A program made the position numbers and the translations under genes. Of a stretch of 17,353 nucleotides of DNA, positions 6,153 to 13,479 are shown in pieces. Positions within the stretch are counted from its first letter, which is position 1; each line of letters begins with the position of its first letter. Under the pieces are notes generated by a model. That model made no database searches and was not told where the DNA came from. It was given only the letters and a program-made list of their open reading frames with translations. This DNA is from Candidatus Martarchaeota archaeon (GTDB lineage Archaea; Micrarchaeota; Micrarchaeia; Micrarchaeales; CABMGC01), in the NCBI GenBank assembly GCA_023485825.1, contig JAMCZF010000038.1, positions 1 to 17,353 of the forward strand. Direction: 5' to 3'.

Positions 6153-6656
6153 ATGGCAGAAGAAGACAACAGGAATCTGTTTGAAGCTATAAGCAATGGG
6201 GACCTTGGAGCCCTCAGCAGTGCAATCAGACACGGCGCCGACCTGAACAATGCAAAGAACGACGACGGAGAAACGGCGCTGACGGTCGTGTCTTACAAGG
6301 GCAACAGGGACATGATAAACAAGCTCCTCGAATCAGGTGCTGACATAAACGCAAAGAACGGCAACGGTGACACCGCCCTCATGTACGTGCTGAACATGAA
6401 TCCGGACCAGGAGGTTGTGAATCTGCTTGTGAATAAGACCAAAGACTTGAATGTAAAGGGGGACGAAGGAGATACTGCGCTCATAAGAGCAGCAAAGCAA
6501 GGCAACAAGGACACGGTGAGGCTCCTCATAGAGAAGGGCGCTGATCCGACGGTCGAGGATGCCAACGGCAAGCTCGCTTCTGAATGCACCACCGACGGCG
6601 AGATCTCGGCGATGTTGATCGAAGCCGAAAAGAGCTGGAAGGGGAAAAAAGCCTGA
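6153..6656 (+). CDS. Ankyrin-repeat protein (four repeats)
   Basis: Ankyrin repeats form a curved protein-binding surface; no enzymatic domain is present and the partner is unknown. Repeats run at about residues 9-38 (LFEAISNGDLGALSSAIRHG), 39-70 (GETALTVVSYKGNRDMINKL), 71-104 (GDTALMYVLNMNPDQEVVNL) and 105-137 (GDTALIRAAKQGNKDTVRLL), with typical LLESGADINAKN loops, followed by a capping segment ending in a Lys-rich tail. No signal peptide or membrane helix appears, so the protein should be cytoplasmic. It heads a probable three-gene operon with a shortened paralogue and carbamate kinase. The start at 6153 fits the promoter better than TTG 6126. Confidence 0.9.
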   Translation: MAEEDNRNLFEAISNGDLGALSSAIRHGADLNNAKNDDGETALTVVSYKGNRDMINKLLESGADINAKNGNGDTALMYVLNMNPDQEVVNLLVNKTKDLNVKGDEGDTALIRAAKQGNKDTVRLLIEKGADPTVEDANGKLASECTTDGEISAMLIEAEKSWKGKKA

Positions 6657-6695
6657 TTCGGCGGGGCCGTGTCCTTAACGGCATGATGAGATCGC

Positions 6696-6980
6696 ATGGG
6701 CGCTTTGGAGGATGAAGCCCTGTTTGCTGCAATCGCAGAAGGCAATCTGTTCAAGATCAAGGAGGCGATCGCCGGTGGCGGTGATGTCAATGCAAGGAAC
6801 AGCTGCGACAAGGCAGCGCTGATCATAGTAGCCAGGCAGCGCATTACAGTCGCGGCTAGGCTTCTCCTTGGCAAAGGCACAGGCCCGATGATCGAGGACG
6901 CAAAAGGCGGGATAGCTTCAGAGCGCACATACGACGCAGGCATAACAGGCACGCTCTACGAGACCGAGAAAAAGCGGTGA
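6696..6980 (+). CDS. Shortened, degenerate ankyrin-repeat paralogue (94 residues)
   Basis: A diverged tandem copy of the preceding gene. Its first repeat (LFAAIAEGNLFKIKEAIAGG, residues 9-28) matches repeat 1 of the upstream protein, while residues 37-94, including VARQRITVAARLLLGKG, IEDAKGGIASE and the closing LYETEKKR, match repeat 4 plus the cap (VEDANGKLASE, LIEAEKS). The two middle repeats are missing. The GxTALhxA signature has become DKAALIIVA, so folding may be compromised. It begins 39 nt after the first copy, and its stop codon is part of the GGTGA site (6976-6980) of carbamate kinase, so translation of this gene may be coupled to the kinase. It could be functional or decaying. Confidence 0.75.
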   Translation: MGALEDEALFAAIAEGNLFKIKEAIAGGGDVNARNSCDKAALIIVARQRITVAARLLLGKGTGPMIEDAKGGIASERTYDAGITGTLYETEKKR

Positions 6981-6984
6981 CAGG

Positions 6985-7845
6985 ATGCGATACGTTGTTG
7001 CACTCGGCGGAAACGCCATCGGCGATGTGCTGAGCAGTGCAGCGTCAAACTTCATCACCGGCCTTTACAAAAAGGGCCATCAAGTCATAATAACCCACGG
7101 CAACGGACCGCAGGTCGGCGAGCTGGCCGAGGTCGAGGACAAGCCCCTGTCGGTGCTGACTGCACAGACGCAGGCCGAGATAGGCACCATAATACAGTCG
7201 GGGCTAATGCAAAGCATGAAGTCAAAAAAGCTAGAACACAACATGCCGATAATAATAACAAGGTGCATAGTCGACAGTCACGACAAGGAGATGCGCAATC
7301 CCTCGAAGCCCGTCGGCAGGTTCCTGACCAGGTCCCAGGCATCAGCGCTTACAGCAAAGGGAATCACTGTAAAGCGCCTGATCGGCGGCTACAGGCGCGT
7401 GGTCCCCTCTCCGATGCCAACGGACGTTCTAGAGATGGACACCATAAACTATGTGCTCAGGAAGTCAAGGATAGTAATTGCTGGCGGAGGCGGCGGAGTC
7501 GCAGTCACACTCGGGAAGAGGGGCCTGGAGTACGCGGACGCTGTAATAGACAAGGACTGCGCCTCGGGCCTCATCGCGCAGAAGTCGCGTGCAGACGAGC
7601 TTGTAATACTTACAAAGACCGACGGGGTTTACACGGGCTTTGCCACCCCGAAGCAGAAACTGATAAAGCGCGCCACAGTCCGAGAGATGCTTGTGCTTTC
7701 CAGGAACGGGGAGTTTGAAGAGGGCAGCATGCTGCCCAAGGTGCTCGCATGCGCGGATTTCGTAAGGAAAACAGGAAAGAAAGCGTCCATAGGCAACATA
7801 AACTCCGCAGGGAGCTCAATGAGCGCTACCTTAATCGTGCCCTAA
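6985..7845 (+). CDS. arcC: Carbamate kinase
   Basis: Catalyses ADP + carbamoyl phosphate to ATP + carbamate, or the reverse; with ornithine carbamoyltransferase and arginine deiminase or agmatine enzymes it makes ATP from arginine-type catabolism. Amino-acid-kinase motifs are clear: ALGGNA (6-11), THGNGPQVG (37-45), a Gly-rich VIAGGGGGV (164-172), VIDKD (187-191), LTKTDGVY (209-216) and EEGSMLPKV (245-253). At 286 residues it is somewhat shorter than the usual ~310. HGNGPQVG separates it from isopentenyl phosphate kinase and UMP kinase. GGTGA at 6976-6980 overlaps the stop of the ankyrin gene, so it is probably expressed with the ankyrins. No deiminase or carbamoyltransferase lies in the window. 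Its 3' end overlaps trm1 by 15 nt on the other strand. Confidence 0.93.
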   Translation: MRYVVALGGNAIGDVLSSAASNFITGLYKKGHQVIITHGNGPQVGELAEVEDKPLSVLTAQTQAEIGTIIQSGLMQSMKSKKLEHNMPIIITRCIVDSHDKEMRNPSKPVGRFLTRSQASALTAKGITVKRLIGGYRRVVPSPMPTDVLEMDTINYVLRKSRIVIAGGGGGVAVTLGKRGLEYADAVIDKDCASGLIAQKSRADELVILTKTDGVYTGFATPKQKLIKRATVREMLVLSRNGEFEEGSMLPKVLACADFVRKTGKKASIGNINSAGSSMSATLIVP

Positions 7846-8928
7846 TCCCCTGATGGCATCTGCAACCGTCTTTGCCCCGGCATCTGTTTTTATACCGTCC
7901 TTGTCGAACTGTGTCCTGCTGACCGAGAATCCTTTATCGCGAAGCCTTTCAATCAGATTATCCATCGGCACGGAGCTCATGCGCAATGTCCTCGTGATTC
8001 TTGGTATGGAATAGAAGAACGGCGCATCGAGCTCGCCGTGTATTCTCGCAAGAAGGGAACCGGCGCGCCCTGATTTTTGCATGCCATCATCGCCAACCAT
8101 CCTCTCTACAACGCGTTTCTCATATAAGGCGCCAAGGTACATCGGCCCGAAAGCCTCCGTGCCCGCGCCGCAATCTCCACATTCCGCTCCGAGAAGCAGA
8201 GCAGTGCCCTTTGCGTACGAGAATGAGCGGCACTTGCCGCAGAACGACGCGAAGCCGCACTGCCTCACCGATCCAAGCGCCTCTTTCGCACCCGCATGCA
8301 GCCTTACGAACACGCGCATGTAATGCATGTCGGATACGCTAAGCAATGGCTCCACGCCGAAGTTGAACTGGGCCGACGACCTTATGACGAAGTTCAGGAG
8401 TATCCTGATCCCGGATTCCTTGCACAGTTCGTTGTGCATGGGCTTCGAGCCGTAGAGCTTGAGGCATGCGCTGGCATGCGCGCCGCAGAGCACGGCAGTG
8501 TCTGTGGCGGTGATCATGAGGAGTGTGCCGTCTTTCGATACCTTAAGCAGATCATTCACGTGAGGCACGGGGGTCCCAAACGGGTCAAGGTCTATCACGT
8601 CGAACTGTCCTGCATCATCGCCGTTGCAGAACCGCTGCACGCTCTCGTTCCTGCACTCGAACACGAGCCCGTTCCTTTTTATGTTGGCGCTGGCATTCGC
8701 GGCAGCCGCTGCGTTTATGTCCAGTGACACTATGTCCCTGAATCCGGCTTCTCTGGCATACCTTATCCCGCGCACCCCCGTGGCTGCCGTGCAGTCAAGA
8801 AGCCTTCCCTTCGCATTTGTTGCCCTGAGGAAAAGCACCGACATGTCCCTGAGGGCGCGCATGCCAGGATTATAGAACACGCCTCTCCCGACAACGATCC
8901 TTGCGCTGCCCTCTTCAACAGCAGGCAT
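7831..8928 (-). CDS. trm1: tRNA (guanine(26)-N2)-dimethyltransferase Trm1
   Basis: SAM-dependent methylation of G26 at the hinge between the D and anticodon arms of tRNA. Key features: VFYNPGM (17-23) near the N-terminus, the SAM-binding loop LDCTAATGVRG (44-54), acidic D70 after strand beta-2, the catalytic DLDPFGTP (113-120), and the following TATDTAVLCG (140-149), then KLYGSKP (157-163), all strongly conserved in Trm1. A C-terminal domain has Cys at 224, 230, 233, 250 and 253 that could form the family's zinc site. The length of 365 residues is normal for archaea. It follows PCNA after 10 nt on the same strand, so both are likely transcribed from the PCNA promoter. The 3' end overlaps carbamate kinase tail-to-tail. 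Confidence 0.95.
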   Translation of the reverse strand: MPAVEEGSARIVVGRGVFYNPGMRALRDMSVLFLRATNAKGRLLDCTAATGVRGIRYAREAGFRDIVSLDINAAAAANASANIKRNGLVFECRNESVQRFCNGDDAGQFDVIDLDPFGTPVPHVNDLLKVSKDGTLLMITATDTAVLCGAHASACLKLYGSKPMHNELCKESGIRILLNFVIRSSAQFNFGVEPLLSVSDMHYMRVFVRLHAGAKEALGSVRQCGFASFCGKCRSFSYAKGTALLLGAECGDCGAGTEAFGPMYLGALYEKRVVERMVGDDGMQKSGRAGSLLARIHGELDAPFFYSIPRITRTLRMSSVPMDNLIERLRDKGFSVSRTQFDKDGIKTDAGAKTVADAIRGLGHD

Positions 8929-8938
8929 GCAAGCAGCT

Positions 8939-9682
8939 CTACTCCTCCATGTACGGGGCCAAGTAGTACACGACCTCGCTGTCGCCGATATTGTACTTCA
9001 TCCTTAGGGGCTCGTTGGACTTAAGCGATATGTGTATGTTGTTTCCTGTGGGGCAAGATCTGACCATGTTCTCGAGGAACTCGAGGTTGAATGTTGACTC
9101 GGCTCCCTTCTTAGTGTCAATCTTGCGCATTATGCCTCCTTCGGCATCATGCAGCTCCTCCAATTCGCCAGAATCTCCGCGCGCGCTTACCGAGAACTGG
9201 TCCTTCGCGGCCTTGAATGATATGTATGAGGAGATGAGGCTCGCATCCTTCACTATGTCCTTGAAAGGCTCGCCGTTTATCTCTACATTCGAATCGAACT
9301 CTATGCTGGGCTCCTTCTCAACGCTCTTCTTGACCTCGACCATGGGGAGCCTGTACCTGCGCCTGGAGCCCTGGCCTATGAACTCCAGCGACAGCTTGTT
9401 GTCCACGTCCTTCATGACAAGGGCTTCGCCGTCGCGCGTCCTTGACAGTATCTTGTTGAGGTTATCTATGTTCAGGCCTACGTTCGCGTTCTTCTCTGTG
9501 GTGAACTTCGAGAATGCCTTGTTCGGCATGGTGAACGAGATCATGCTTATGCTGCTGGGATCCATGGCCTTGAGGCTTATGCCCTCCTTCGATATAGTGA
9601 AGAGACCCTCATCCACCAAGCTCACTATAGCGGAAACGCAGTCCTTCCAATACTTCGCATTGTCTATCCTTATCTCGAACAT
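8939..9682 (-). CDS. pcn: DNA polymerase sliding clamp (PCNA)
   Basis: Ring-shaped trimeric clamp that tethers replicative polymerase, Fen1 and DNA ligase to DNA. The 247-residue length matches. Two clamp-fold halves can be seen: the first with FTISKEGISLKAMDPSSISM and LNIDNLNKILSRTR, the second with KDIVKDASLISSYISFKA and NLEFLENMVRS. The connecting loop lies around residues 115-130, and the C-terminus VVYYLAPYMEE is the characteristic LAP(x)(x)E end. A GAGGTGG ribosome binding site (9687-9693 read on the - strand) is 4 nt before the ATG. It is first of a pcn-trm1 operon. As the only clamp gene here, whether the ring is homotrimeric cannot be judged. Confidence 0.97.
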   Translation of the reverse strand: MFEIRIDNAKYWKDCVSAIVSLVDEGLFTISKEGISLKAMDPSSISMISFTMPNKAFSKFTTEKNANVGLNIDNLNKILSRTRDGEALVMKDVDNKLSLEFIGQGSRRRYRLPMVEVKKSVEKEPSIEFDSNVEINGEPFKDIVKDASLISSYISFKAAKDQFSVSARGDSGELEELHDAEGGIMRKIDTKKGAESTFNLEFLENMVRSCPTGNNIHISLKSNEPLRMKYNIGDSEVVYYLAPYMEE

Positions 9683-9686
9683 TATG

Positions 9687-9733
9687 CCACCTCGGTAGGA
9701 GCACTAACTATATGCAGCGATAATATTATAAAA
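9687..9733 (-). promoter_or_regulatory. Promoter and ribosome binding site of pcn-trm1
   Basis: Read on the - strand, TTTTATAA (9726-9733) is a TATA box predicting transcription from about 9702; the leader then contains GAGGTGG (9687-9693) directly before the PCNA ATG at 9682. This is one of the few genes here with both a leader and a full anti-16S match, which fits strong expression. Confidence 0.65.
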
Positions 9734-9803
9734 CGTTCTGCGTTTCCGTCGCATTGCGGTATAGCTTACTGCTGCGACAACAGACCGCGGCGTTGGGCAA
9801 TCG

Positions 9804-9811
9804 TTATATAT
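9804..9811 (+). promoter_or_regulatory. TATA box for the large surface protein
   Basis: TTATATAT is centred at about 9807, predicting transcription from roughly 9833 and a 12-nt leader before ATG 9845, with a weak AAAGGT (9833-9838) as a possible ribosome binding site. I see nothing else in the interval 9734-9803. Confidence 0.55.
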
Positions 9812-9844
9812 GTTTGCGCTGTTTTTATTCAGAAAGGTATCCTC

Positions 9845-11893
9845 ATGCGACCACCTGCATTCGCATTCGCCCTGCTTGCGGCAGCACTGTCCACGGGCCT
9901 TGTCGCATCTAACTACTGGTTCCAGTTTGGCGCAAGGGGCGGACAGAGCTCAATGCAGAACAGCGGCGCAGCCGCAAGCATACAGACGGTTGTGCCGCAG
10001 CTCATAAGCGACGGCTCTGCCGCGTTCTGGGTCGGGGAGGACCTTGCAAACGGGGCATTCATACAGATAGGCTATCTTGTGGAAAACCAGTCCGGCGACT
10101 ATCCATCTTTGTGCACGCAGAGCGGCTGCTCCGGCTACGAGCACCTGACAGCGGGAGACGCCGAATGGTTCTACGAGTACTTCCCATCCTCATCCGTGGA
10201 CGCCTTCCTCGGAGGCATAGGGCCTGACGGATCAGCAGGCGGCAATGGCGCATTCAACAATTACTCATTTCACTCCGAAGGCGATAACTGGTACTTTGAG
10301 GTAAACGGCAAGGTCGTCGGCAATGCAACACTGGGCACCGGGCTTTCTGGCCAGAACACGCCAATAGCGTTCGGCGAGATTGCCAACACCACAACCGCGG
10401 CGCAGGAGGTAAATCCGGTCGTGTTCAAGAACCTGATGTTCTACATCAACGATGAATTCCTGCCCGTATCGCAGGGCTACTCCTACCTCGGCTACGGCGT
10501 GGGCAGCAGCTCCTCGATAGCCAACCCCTACGGCGTGCAGGAAGTCAAGAACAGGGTCAACAACTTCCTGGCGGGCTCCGGCCTGCCTCAGCCTGCCAAC
10601 GGGGCCCAGCTGTGGACCTTCGGCTACATGCTCAGCATCGTATCCGGATACGGGAACGTGAGCAATTCGACTGAGTACACCGCATACTCCAGGGCAAGCA
10701 TAGACGCACCGATGTTTATGTACGTGGGCCGCGGCTCAAGAGGCGTGTTCCTGAAGTGGATGGGCACGGGCCTGGGCTCGTATACCGGCACTTCGAACAG
10801 CAGCACCGTCCTGATGGATTCTAACATAACCGAGACGATGCTGTGGCAGCCGCAATACCTGCTTGACGTCTCCAGCGCATACGGCAACGTGTCCGGAAGC
10901 GGATGGTACAACGCAAATTCACTTGTGCAGTATTCGGTAAGGGCAAACGTCATATACAGCAACTCTACATTCAGGCTGCTCTTCAGCGGATGGAATGACG
11001 GCCAGGATAACACAACGTCATCGGTTCTGCTCGTGTCTCCGGTAAACATCAGCGCCCAGTGGCGGCAGCAGTACCTTGTCAATGCCACGTCCAACTATGG
11101 CAATGTTATAGGATCAGGCTGGCATGACAGAGGTACCGACGTCCAGCTAATCCTGACGGAACCCGTAGTGAATGTAAGCGGCACCGAGAAGATATCCTTC
11201 TACTCGTGGAGCAACGGCTCCAAGTCAAGCACGCTCAATGTGAATGTGGCGCGGCCCATTGTCCTGCACGCATCGTACAGACCACAGTACCTGGTGACCC
11301 TGAAGGGCATCGATATTAACGGGAATCCGGTGGCCGCATACGGATTCTCCATAGGCAATACAACATTCAACAACTCGGCATTCCTATATTCCGGAGTGCG
11401 ATACACCGTGGATAGCGCATACTACAAAGGCTACAAGATGCAGTTGAGCAGCAGCATAATGTCAAACTCAAGTACATCGCTCCTGATACGGCTGCCCCTT
11501 TATCCTGTCGCTGTCCACGCAACAGACATCTTCGGAATGCCGGTCAACGCGTCTGTGACGCTGCAGCTCTCCAATGGGACCGAGGTACACGGCTACACCG
11601 GGTCTAACGGCACGTTTGTTGTACAGGATGTGCCTCTGGGCTCTGCTGTGGGATCGGCGCTGTTCTCAGGGATAAACGAATCGCTTGCCGCAAGTCGCGG
11701 CACGGTGCTGCATATAATCTACATATCGGATCTTGACATAGCCGTGTTCGTGATAGTGATCATACTGGCCGCAGTGATATACGTAATAGCGTCAAGGAAG
11801 GTTCTCGGGCACAGGCACGAAGAAGGCGGCACTGGCGGGACAGCATATGGAAACGCGCAGGACAAGCCCGCGGACCAGCCGGACCAAAAGTAA
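9845..11893 (+). CDS. Large membrane-anchored, repeat-containing surface glycoprotein
   Basis: Predicted exported protein of 682 residues: an N-terminal signal/anchor helix (PAFAFALLAAALSTGLVA), a long extracellular part, one C-terminal transmembrane helix (about 631-650, DIAVFVIVIILAAVIYVIAS), then a basic stop and a polar cytoplasmic tail. Residues about 45-205 form a Trp/Gly-rich domain (AFWVGEDLANGAFIQIGYLV) that suggests a beta-sandwich, possibly lectin-like, which I cannot name. Three repeats of about 70 residues follow at about 261-334, 337-406 and 409-477, each built on Y-L-x-(V/S)-x-S-x-YGNV, a GW or equivalent, and a closing W; then a degenerate fourth unit. Residues about 552-610 look like a carboxypeptidase-regulatory-type beta fold (DIFGMPVNASVTLQLSNGTE). 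Over twenty N-x-S/T sequons point to heavy N-glycosylation. It may be an S-layer or adhesion protein; function is not shown. Confidence 0.82.
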   Translation: MRPPAFAFALLAAALSTGLVASNYWFQFGARGGQSSMQNSGAAASIQTVVPQLISDGSAAFWVGEDLANGAFIQIGYLVENQSGDYPSLCTQSGCSGYEHLTAGDAEWFYEYFPSSSVDAFLGGIGPDGSAGGNGAFNNYSFHSEGDNWYFEVNGKVVGNATLGTGLSGQNTPIAFGEIANTTTAAQEVNPVVFKNLMFYINDEFLPVSQGYSYLGYGVGSSSSIANPYGVQEVKNRVNNFLAGSGLPQPANGAQLWTFGYMLSIVSGYGNVSNSTEYTAYSRASIDAPMFMYVGRGSRGVFLKWMGTGLGSYTGTSNSSTVLMDSNITETMLWQPQYLLDVSSAYGNVSGSGWYNANSLVQYSVRANVIYSNSTFRLLFSGWNDGQDNTTSSVLLVSPVNISAQWRQQYLVNATSNYGNVIGSGWHDRGTDVQLILTEPVVNVSGTEKISFYSWSNGSKSSTLNVNVARPIVLHASYRPQYLVTLKGIDINGNPVAAYGFSIGNTTFNNSAFLYSGVRYTVDSAYYKGYKMQLSSSIMSNSSTSLLIRLPLYPVAVHATDIFGMPVNASVTLQLSNGTEVHGYTGSNGTFVVQDVPLGSAVGSALFSGINESLAASRGTVLHIIYISDLDIAVFVIVIILAAVIYVIASRKVLGHRHEEGGTGGTAYGNAQDKPADQPDQK

Positions 11894-11920
11894 TAATATG
11901 GTGTCAATTGGTGTATTATC

Positions 11921-12442
11921 ATGAACATCGCCATAATGGTGCCTCCCAGAGACTTCAGGGACGAGACAGTCTCAACTGCGATAAGGTTATTGGAGAAATG
12001 GGGCGTTACCACGCTTGTCGCCAGCGGTTCTTTAGGCGACTGTGAGGGTTACCATGGGGCAAGGCTCAAATCAGTCGTCTTAATGCAGGAAGTGACCACG
12101 GAGAATTTTGCAGGCATCTTCTTATCCGACGGTCCAGGGGTGGACGAGTTCAAGCTCTACGACGCGAGGCATCTTCTTGACGTCATAAAGCACTTCAATG
12201 ACAAGGGACTTCCGATCGCATGCGTGGGAAATGCCGTAAAGATACTCGCCAGGGCCAATGTGATATCCAAAGTGAGGATCGCGAGGGTCGATGACAGCGA
12301 GACAAAACGGCTCGCCGGGCTATTCAGGGGGGTCATGACAGACAACGGGTTCGAGGCGCAGGAGAACATACTCACTGCAGGAGACAATGAGCACGTCGTT
12401 GAGGTCATAGATGCGATGCTCGACAGGCTGGGGGTCAGGTAG
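11921..12442 (+). CDS. DJ-1/PfpI-family protein with altered active site
   Basis: The DJ-1/PfpI (class I glutamine amidotransferase-like) fold includes proteases, glyoxalase III/deglycase-like enzymes and stress chaperones. The 173-residue length and order fit: N-terminal strand NIAIMVPP, DFRDETVSTAIRLL with Glu15 in the position of the conserved acidic residue, the LSDGPGVDEF turn (69-77), and the nucleophile elbow LPIACVGNAVKILARANVI with Cys101. The His that follows the Cys in PfpI proteases is replaced by Val (C-V-G-N), so protease activity is doubtful; the Cys/Glu pair remains. It starts 27 nt after the surface-protein gene and may share its transcript. Its end overlaps the RNase P gene by 8 nt on the other strand. 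Confidence 0.85.
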   Translation: MNIAIMVPPRDFRDETVSTAIRLLEKWGVTTLVASGSLGDCEGYHGARLKSVVLMQEVTTENFAGIFLSDGPGVDEFKLYDARHLLDVIKHFNDKGLPIACVGNAVKILARANVISKVRIARVDDSETKRLAGLFRGVMTDNGFEAQENILTAGDNEHVVEVIDAMLDRLGVR

Positions 12443-12743
12443 GCGCGCGGTATAGCCTTTTCGTCTTGCCGCACTCGCCGCATTTGTAAATGACATTCCC
12501 CGAGGATATCCTGACCGAGCAGTTGCTCCCATGAACGAGTATGGCCCCGCAGCCTGTGCAGATGTGGTTTTTTATGCCGCGCGGCAGGCTCACTTTATAA
12601 TGCCTGCCTATCTCCAGCATTATGTGTGAATACCTTCTCGAGAGCTTCCTGTCCCTCTCGGTTCCCATGGATGCTCTCTGCGCAGCTAGCCCGTATAGCC
12701 GCTTTATTCTTGACAGCGCAATCTCCCTCTCCAGGTTCTTCAT
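12435..12743 (-). CDS. rnp4: Ribonuclease P protein component 4 (Rpp21/Rpr2 family)
   Basis: Zinc protein subunit of RNase P that works with Rpp29 on the specificity domain of the RNA to mature tRNA 5' ends. The 102-residue product shows the two N-terminal helices (IALSRIKRLYGLAAQRA; RRYSHIMLEIGRHYKVSLPR) and a zinc ribbon with C62-x2-C65 (ICTGCGAIL) and C88-x2-C91 (KCGECGK), with the conserved VRI strand between. The frame is open upstream to 12995, but ATG 12743 matches the usual family N-terminus and lies about 24-27 nt after a - strand TATA element (12761-12770), so the mRNA is probably leaderless. The rest of the upstream frame is antisense to the HAD-like gene. Confidence 0.92.
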   Translation of the reverse strand: MKNLEREIALSRIKRLYGLAAQRASMGTERDRKLSRRYSHIMLEIGRHYKVSLPRGIKNHICTGCGAILVHGSNCSVRISSGNVIYKCGECGKTKRLYRAPT

Positions 12744-12810
12744 GCCCGTACACTCACCATTAAATATCTTATCGACAACAATACATATATCAATAGCATC
12801 GGGTGAATCT
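12744..12810. promoter_or_regulatory. 67-bp divergent promoter region (rnp4 / HAD-like)
   Basis: On the - strand, AAGATATTTA (12761-12770) points to rnp4. On the + strand, ATACATATAT (12781-12790) points to the HAD-like gene, and GGTGA at 12802-12806 sits 4 nt before a TTG at 12811. This ribosome binding site decides the TTG as start, since the longer upstream frame (from 12622) is coding for rnp4 on the other strand. The predicted transcript start from this TATA (about 12812) is close to the TTG itself, so a slightly earlier initiation point would be needed to include the GGTGA. Confidence 0.55.
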
Positions 12811-13479
12811 TTGGAGCACTTCGCGCTTTTCGATACAAACATGACCATAGTCAGCGACGCCAAGGACGTGTCCAGGTACTTCGCCGAGTCGATAATGAAC
12901 ATATACGGGTTGGTTGTGGAAGTGGATCTTAAGGCGCACATGGGATTGTCTGCGAAGGAGCTCGCCATGGAGACACTCAAGGAAAACGGCCTCAATGAGC
13001 AGGAAATCCAGGACCGCCTCTCCAGGCTCCTAGAGGACCTGCCTTACTCGTACTACAATGTCGCATGGAGCGACAAGATAATCGTATCGGACGGGGCCAA
13101 GCAGTTGCTGGACGACCTCAAGGGCAGGGGCGTAGGCCTTGGCATAGCCACCGGCGAGCCGATGCGCATTTCAAGGATGCGCCTTGACAGGGTAAAGATG
13201 GCAGGCTATTTCACTTTCGGCTCTTATGCTGAGGACGGCATGACGCCCAAGGAGATAATTGACACGGCTCTCAACCGCGCGTCTTCCGAATTTGGCCTTC
13301 AGGCTGAAGAGGGATTCTTCTTCTCCGCATCCCCGCGCTTTGTAAGGGCGGCAAGGGAAGCCGGCGTGTACTCTGTGGGGGTTGCCAGCATGTCCAGCGC
13401 GGCTGACCTTTCTTCCGCAGGCGCAAACGAGACAATGCACTCGCTCAAGGAAAAGCCTAGGCTCTTCAAGGAGTTGTGA
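12811..13479 (+). CDS. HAD-superfamily-like protein with degenerate catalytic motifs
   Basis: Haloacid-dehalogenase fold of the phosphoglycolate-phosphatase type, about 222 residues from TTG 12811. Motif I is ALFDTNMTIV (5-14): the nucleophile Asp8 is kept but the second Asp, the general acid, is Asn10. The cap region runs about 16-90. Motif II is GIATGEP (111-117) with Thr114, and motif III offers Lys147 (TPKEII). The motif IV region FFFSASPRFVRAAREAG (169-185) aligns with the canonical GDSxxD...AG stretch but both metal-binding Asp are gone. Loss of the general acid and the Mg ligands suggests it is not a normal phosphatase; it may bind a ligand or partner instead. It is divergent from rnp4 and its stop abuts the stop of the convergent oxidoreductase with no gap. 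Fold call is fairly sure, role unknown. Confidence 0.78.
   Translation: MEHFALFDTNMTIVSDAKDVSRYFAESIMNIYGLVVEVDLKAHMGLSAKELAMETLKENGLNEQEIQDRLSRLLEDLPYSYYNVAWSDKIIVSDGAKQLLDDLKGRGVGLGIATGEPMRISRMRLDRVKMAGYFTFGSYAEDGMTPKEIIDTALNRASSEFGLQAEEGFFFSASPRFVRAAREAGVYSVGVASMSSAADLSSAGANETMHSLKEKPRLFKEL

Noticed and set aside
8991..9698. 235-residue + strand open frame opposite PCNA
   Set aside because: Exact antisense of a certain PCNA gene; the low-complexity Ser/Leu composition is that of a shadow frame.
12622..12810. N-terminal extension of the HAD-like protein
   Set aside because: It is antisense to rnp4; HAD motif I begins right after TTG 12811, which has a GGTGA site 4 nt upstream.
12744..12995. 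N-terminal extension of RNase P component 4 in the same frame
   Set aside because: It is antisense to the HAD-like gene, and the promoter and family N-terminus both support ATG 12743.
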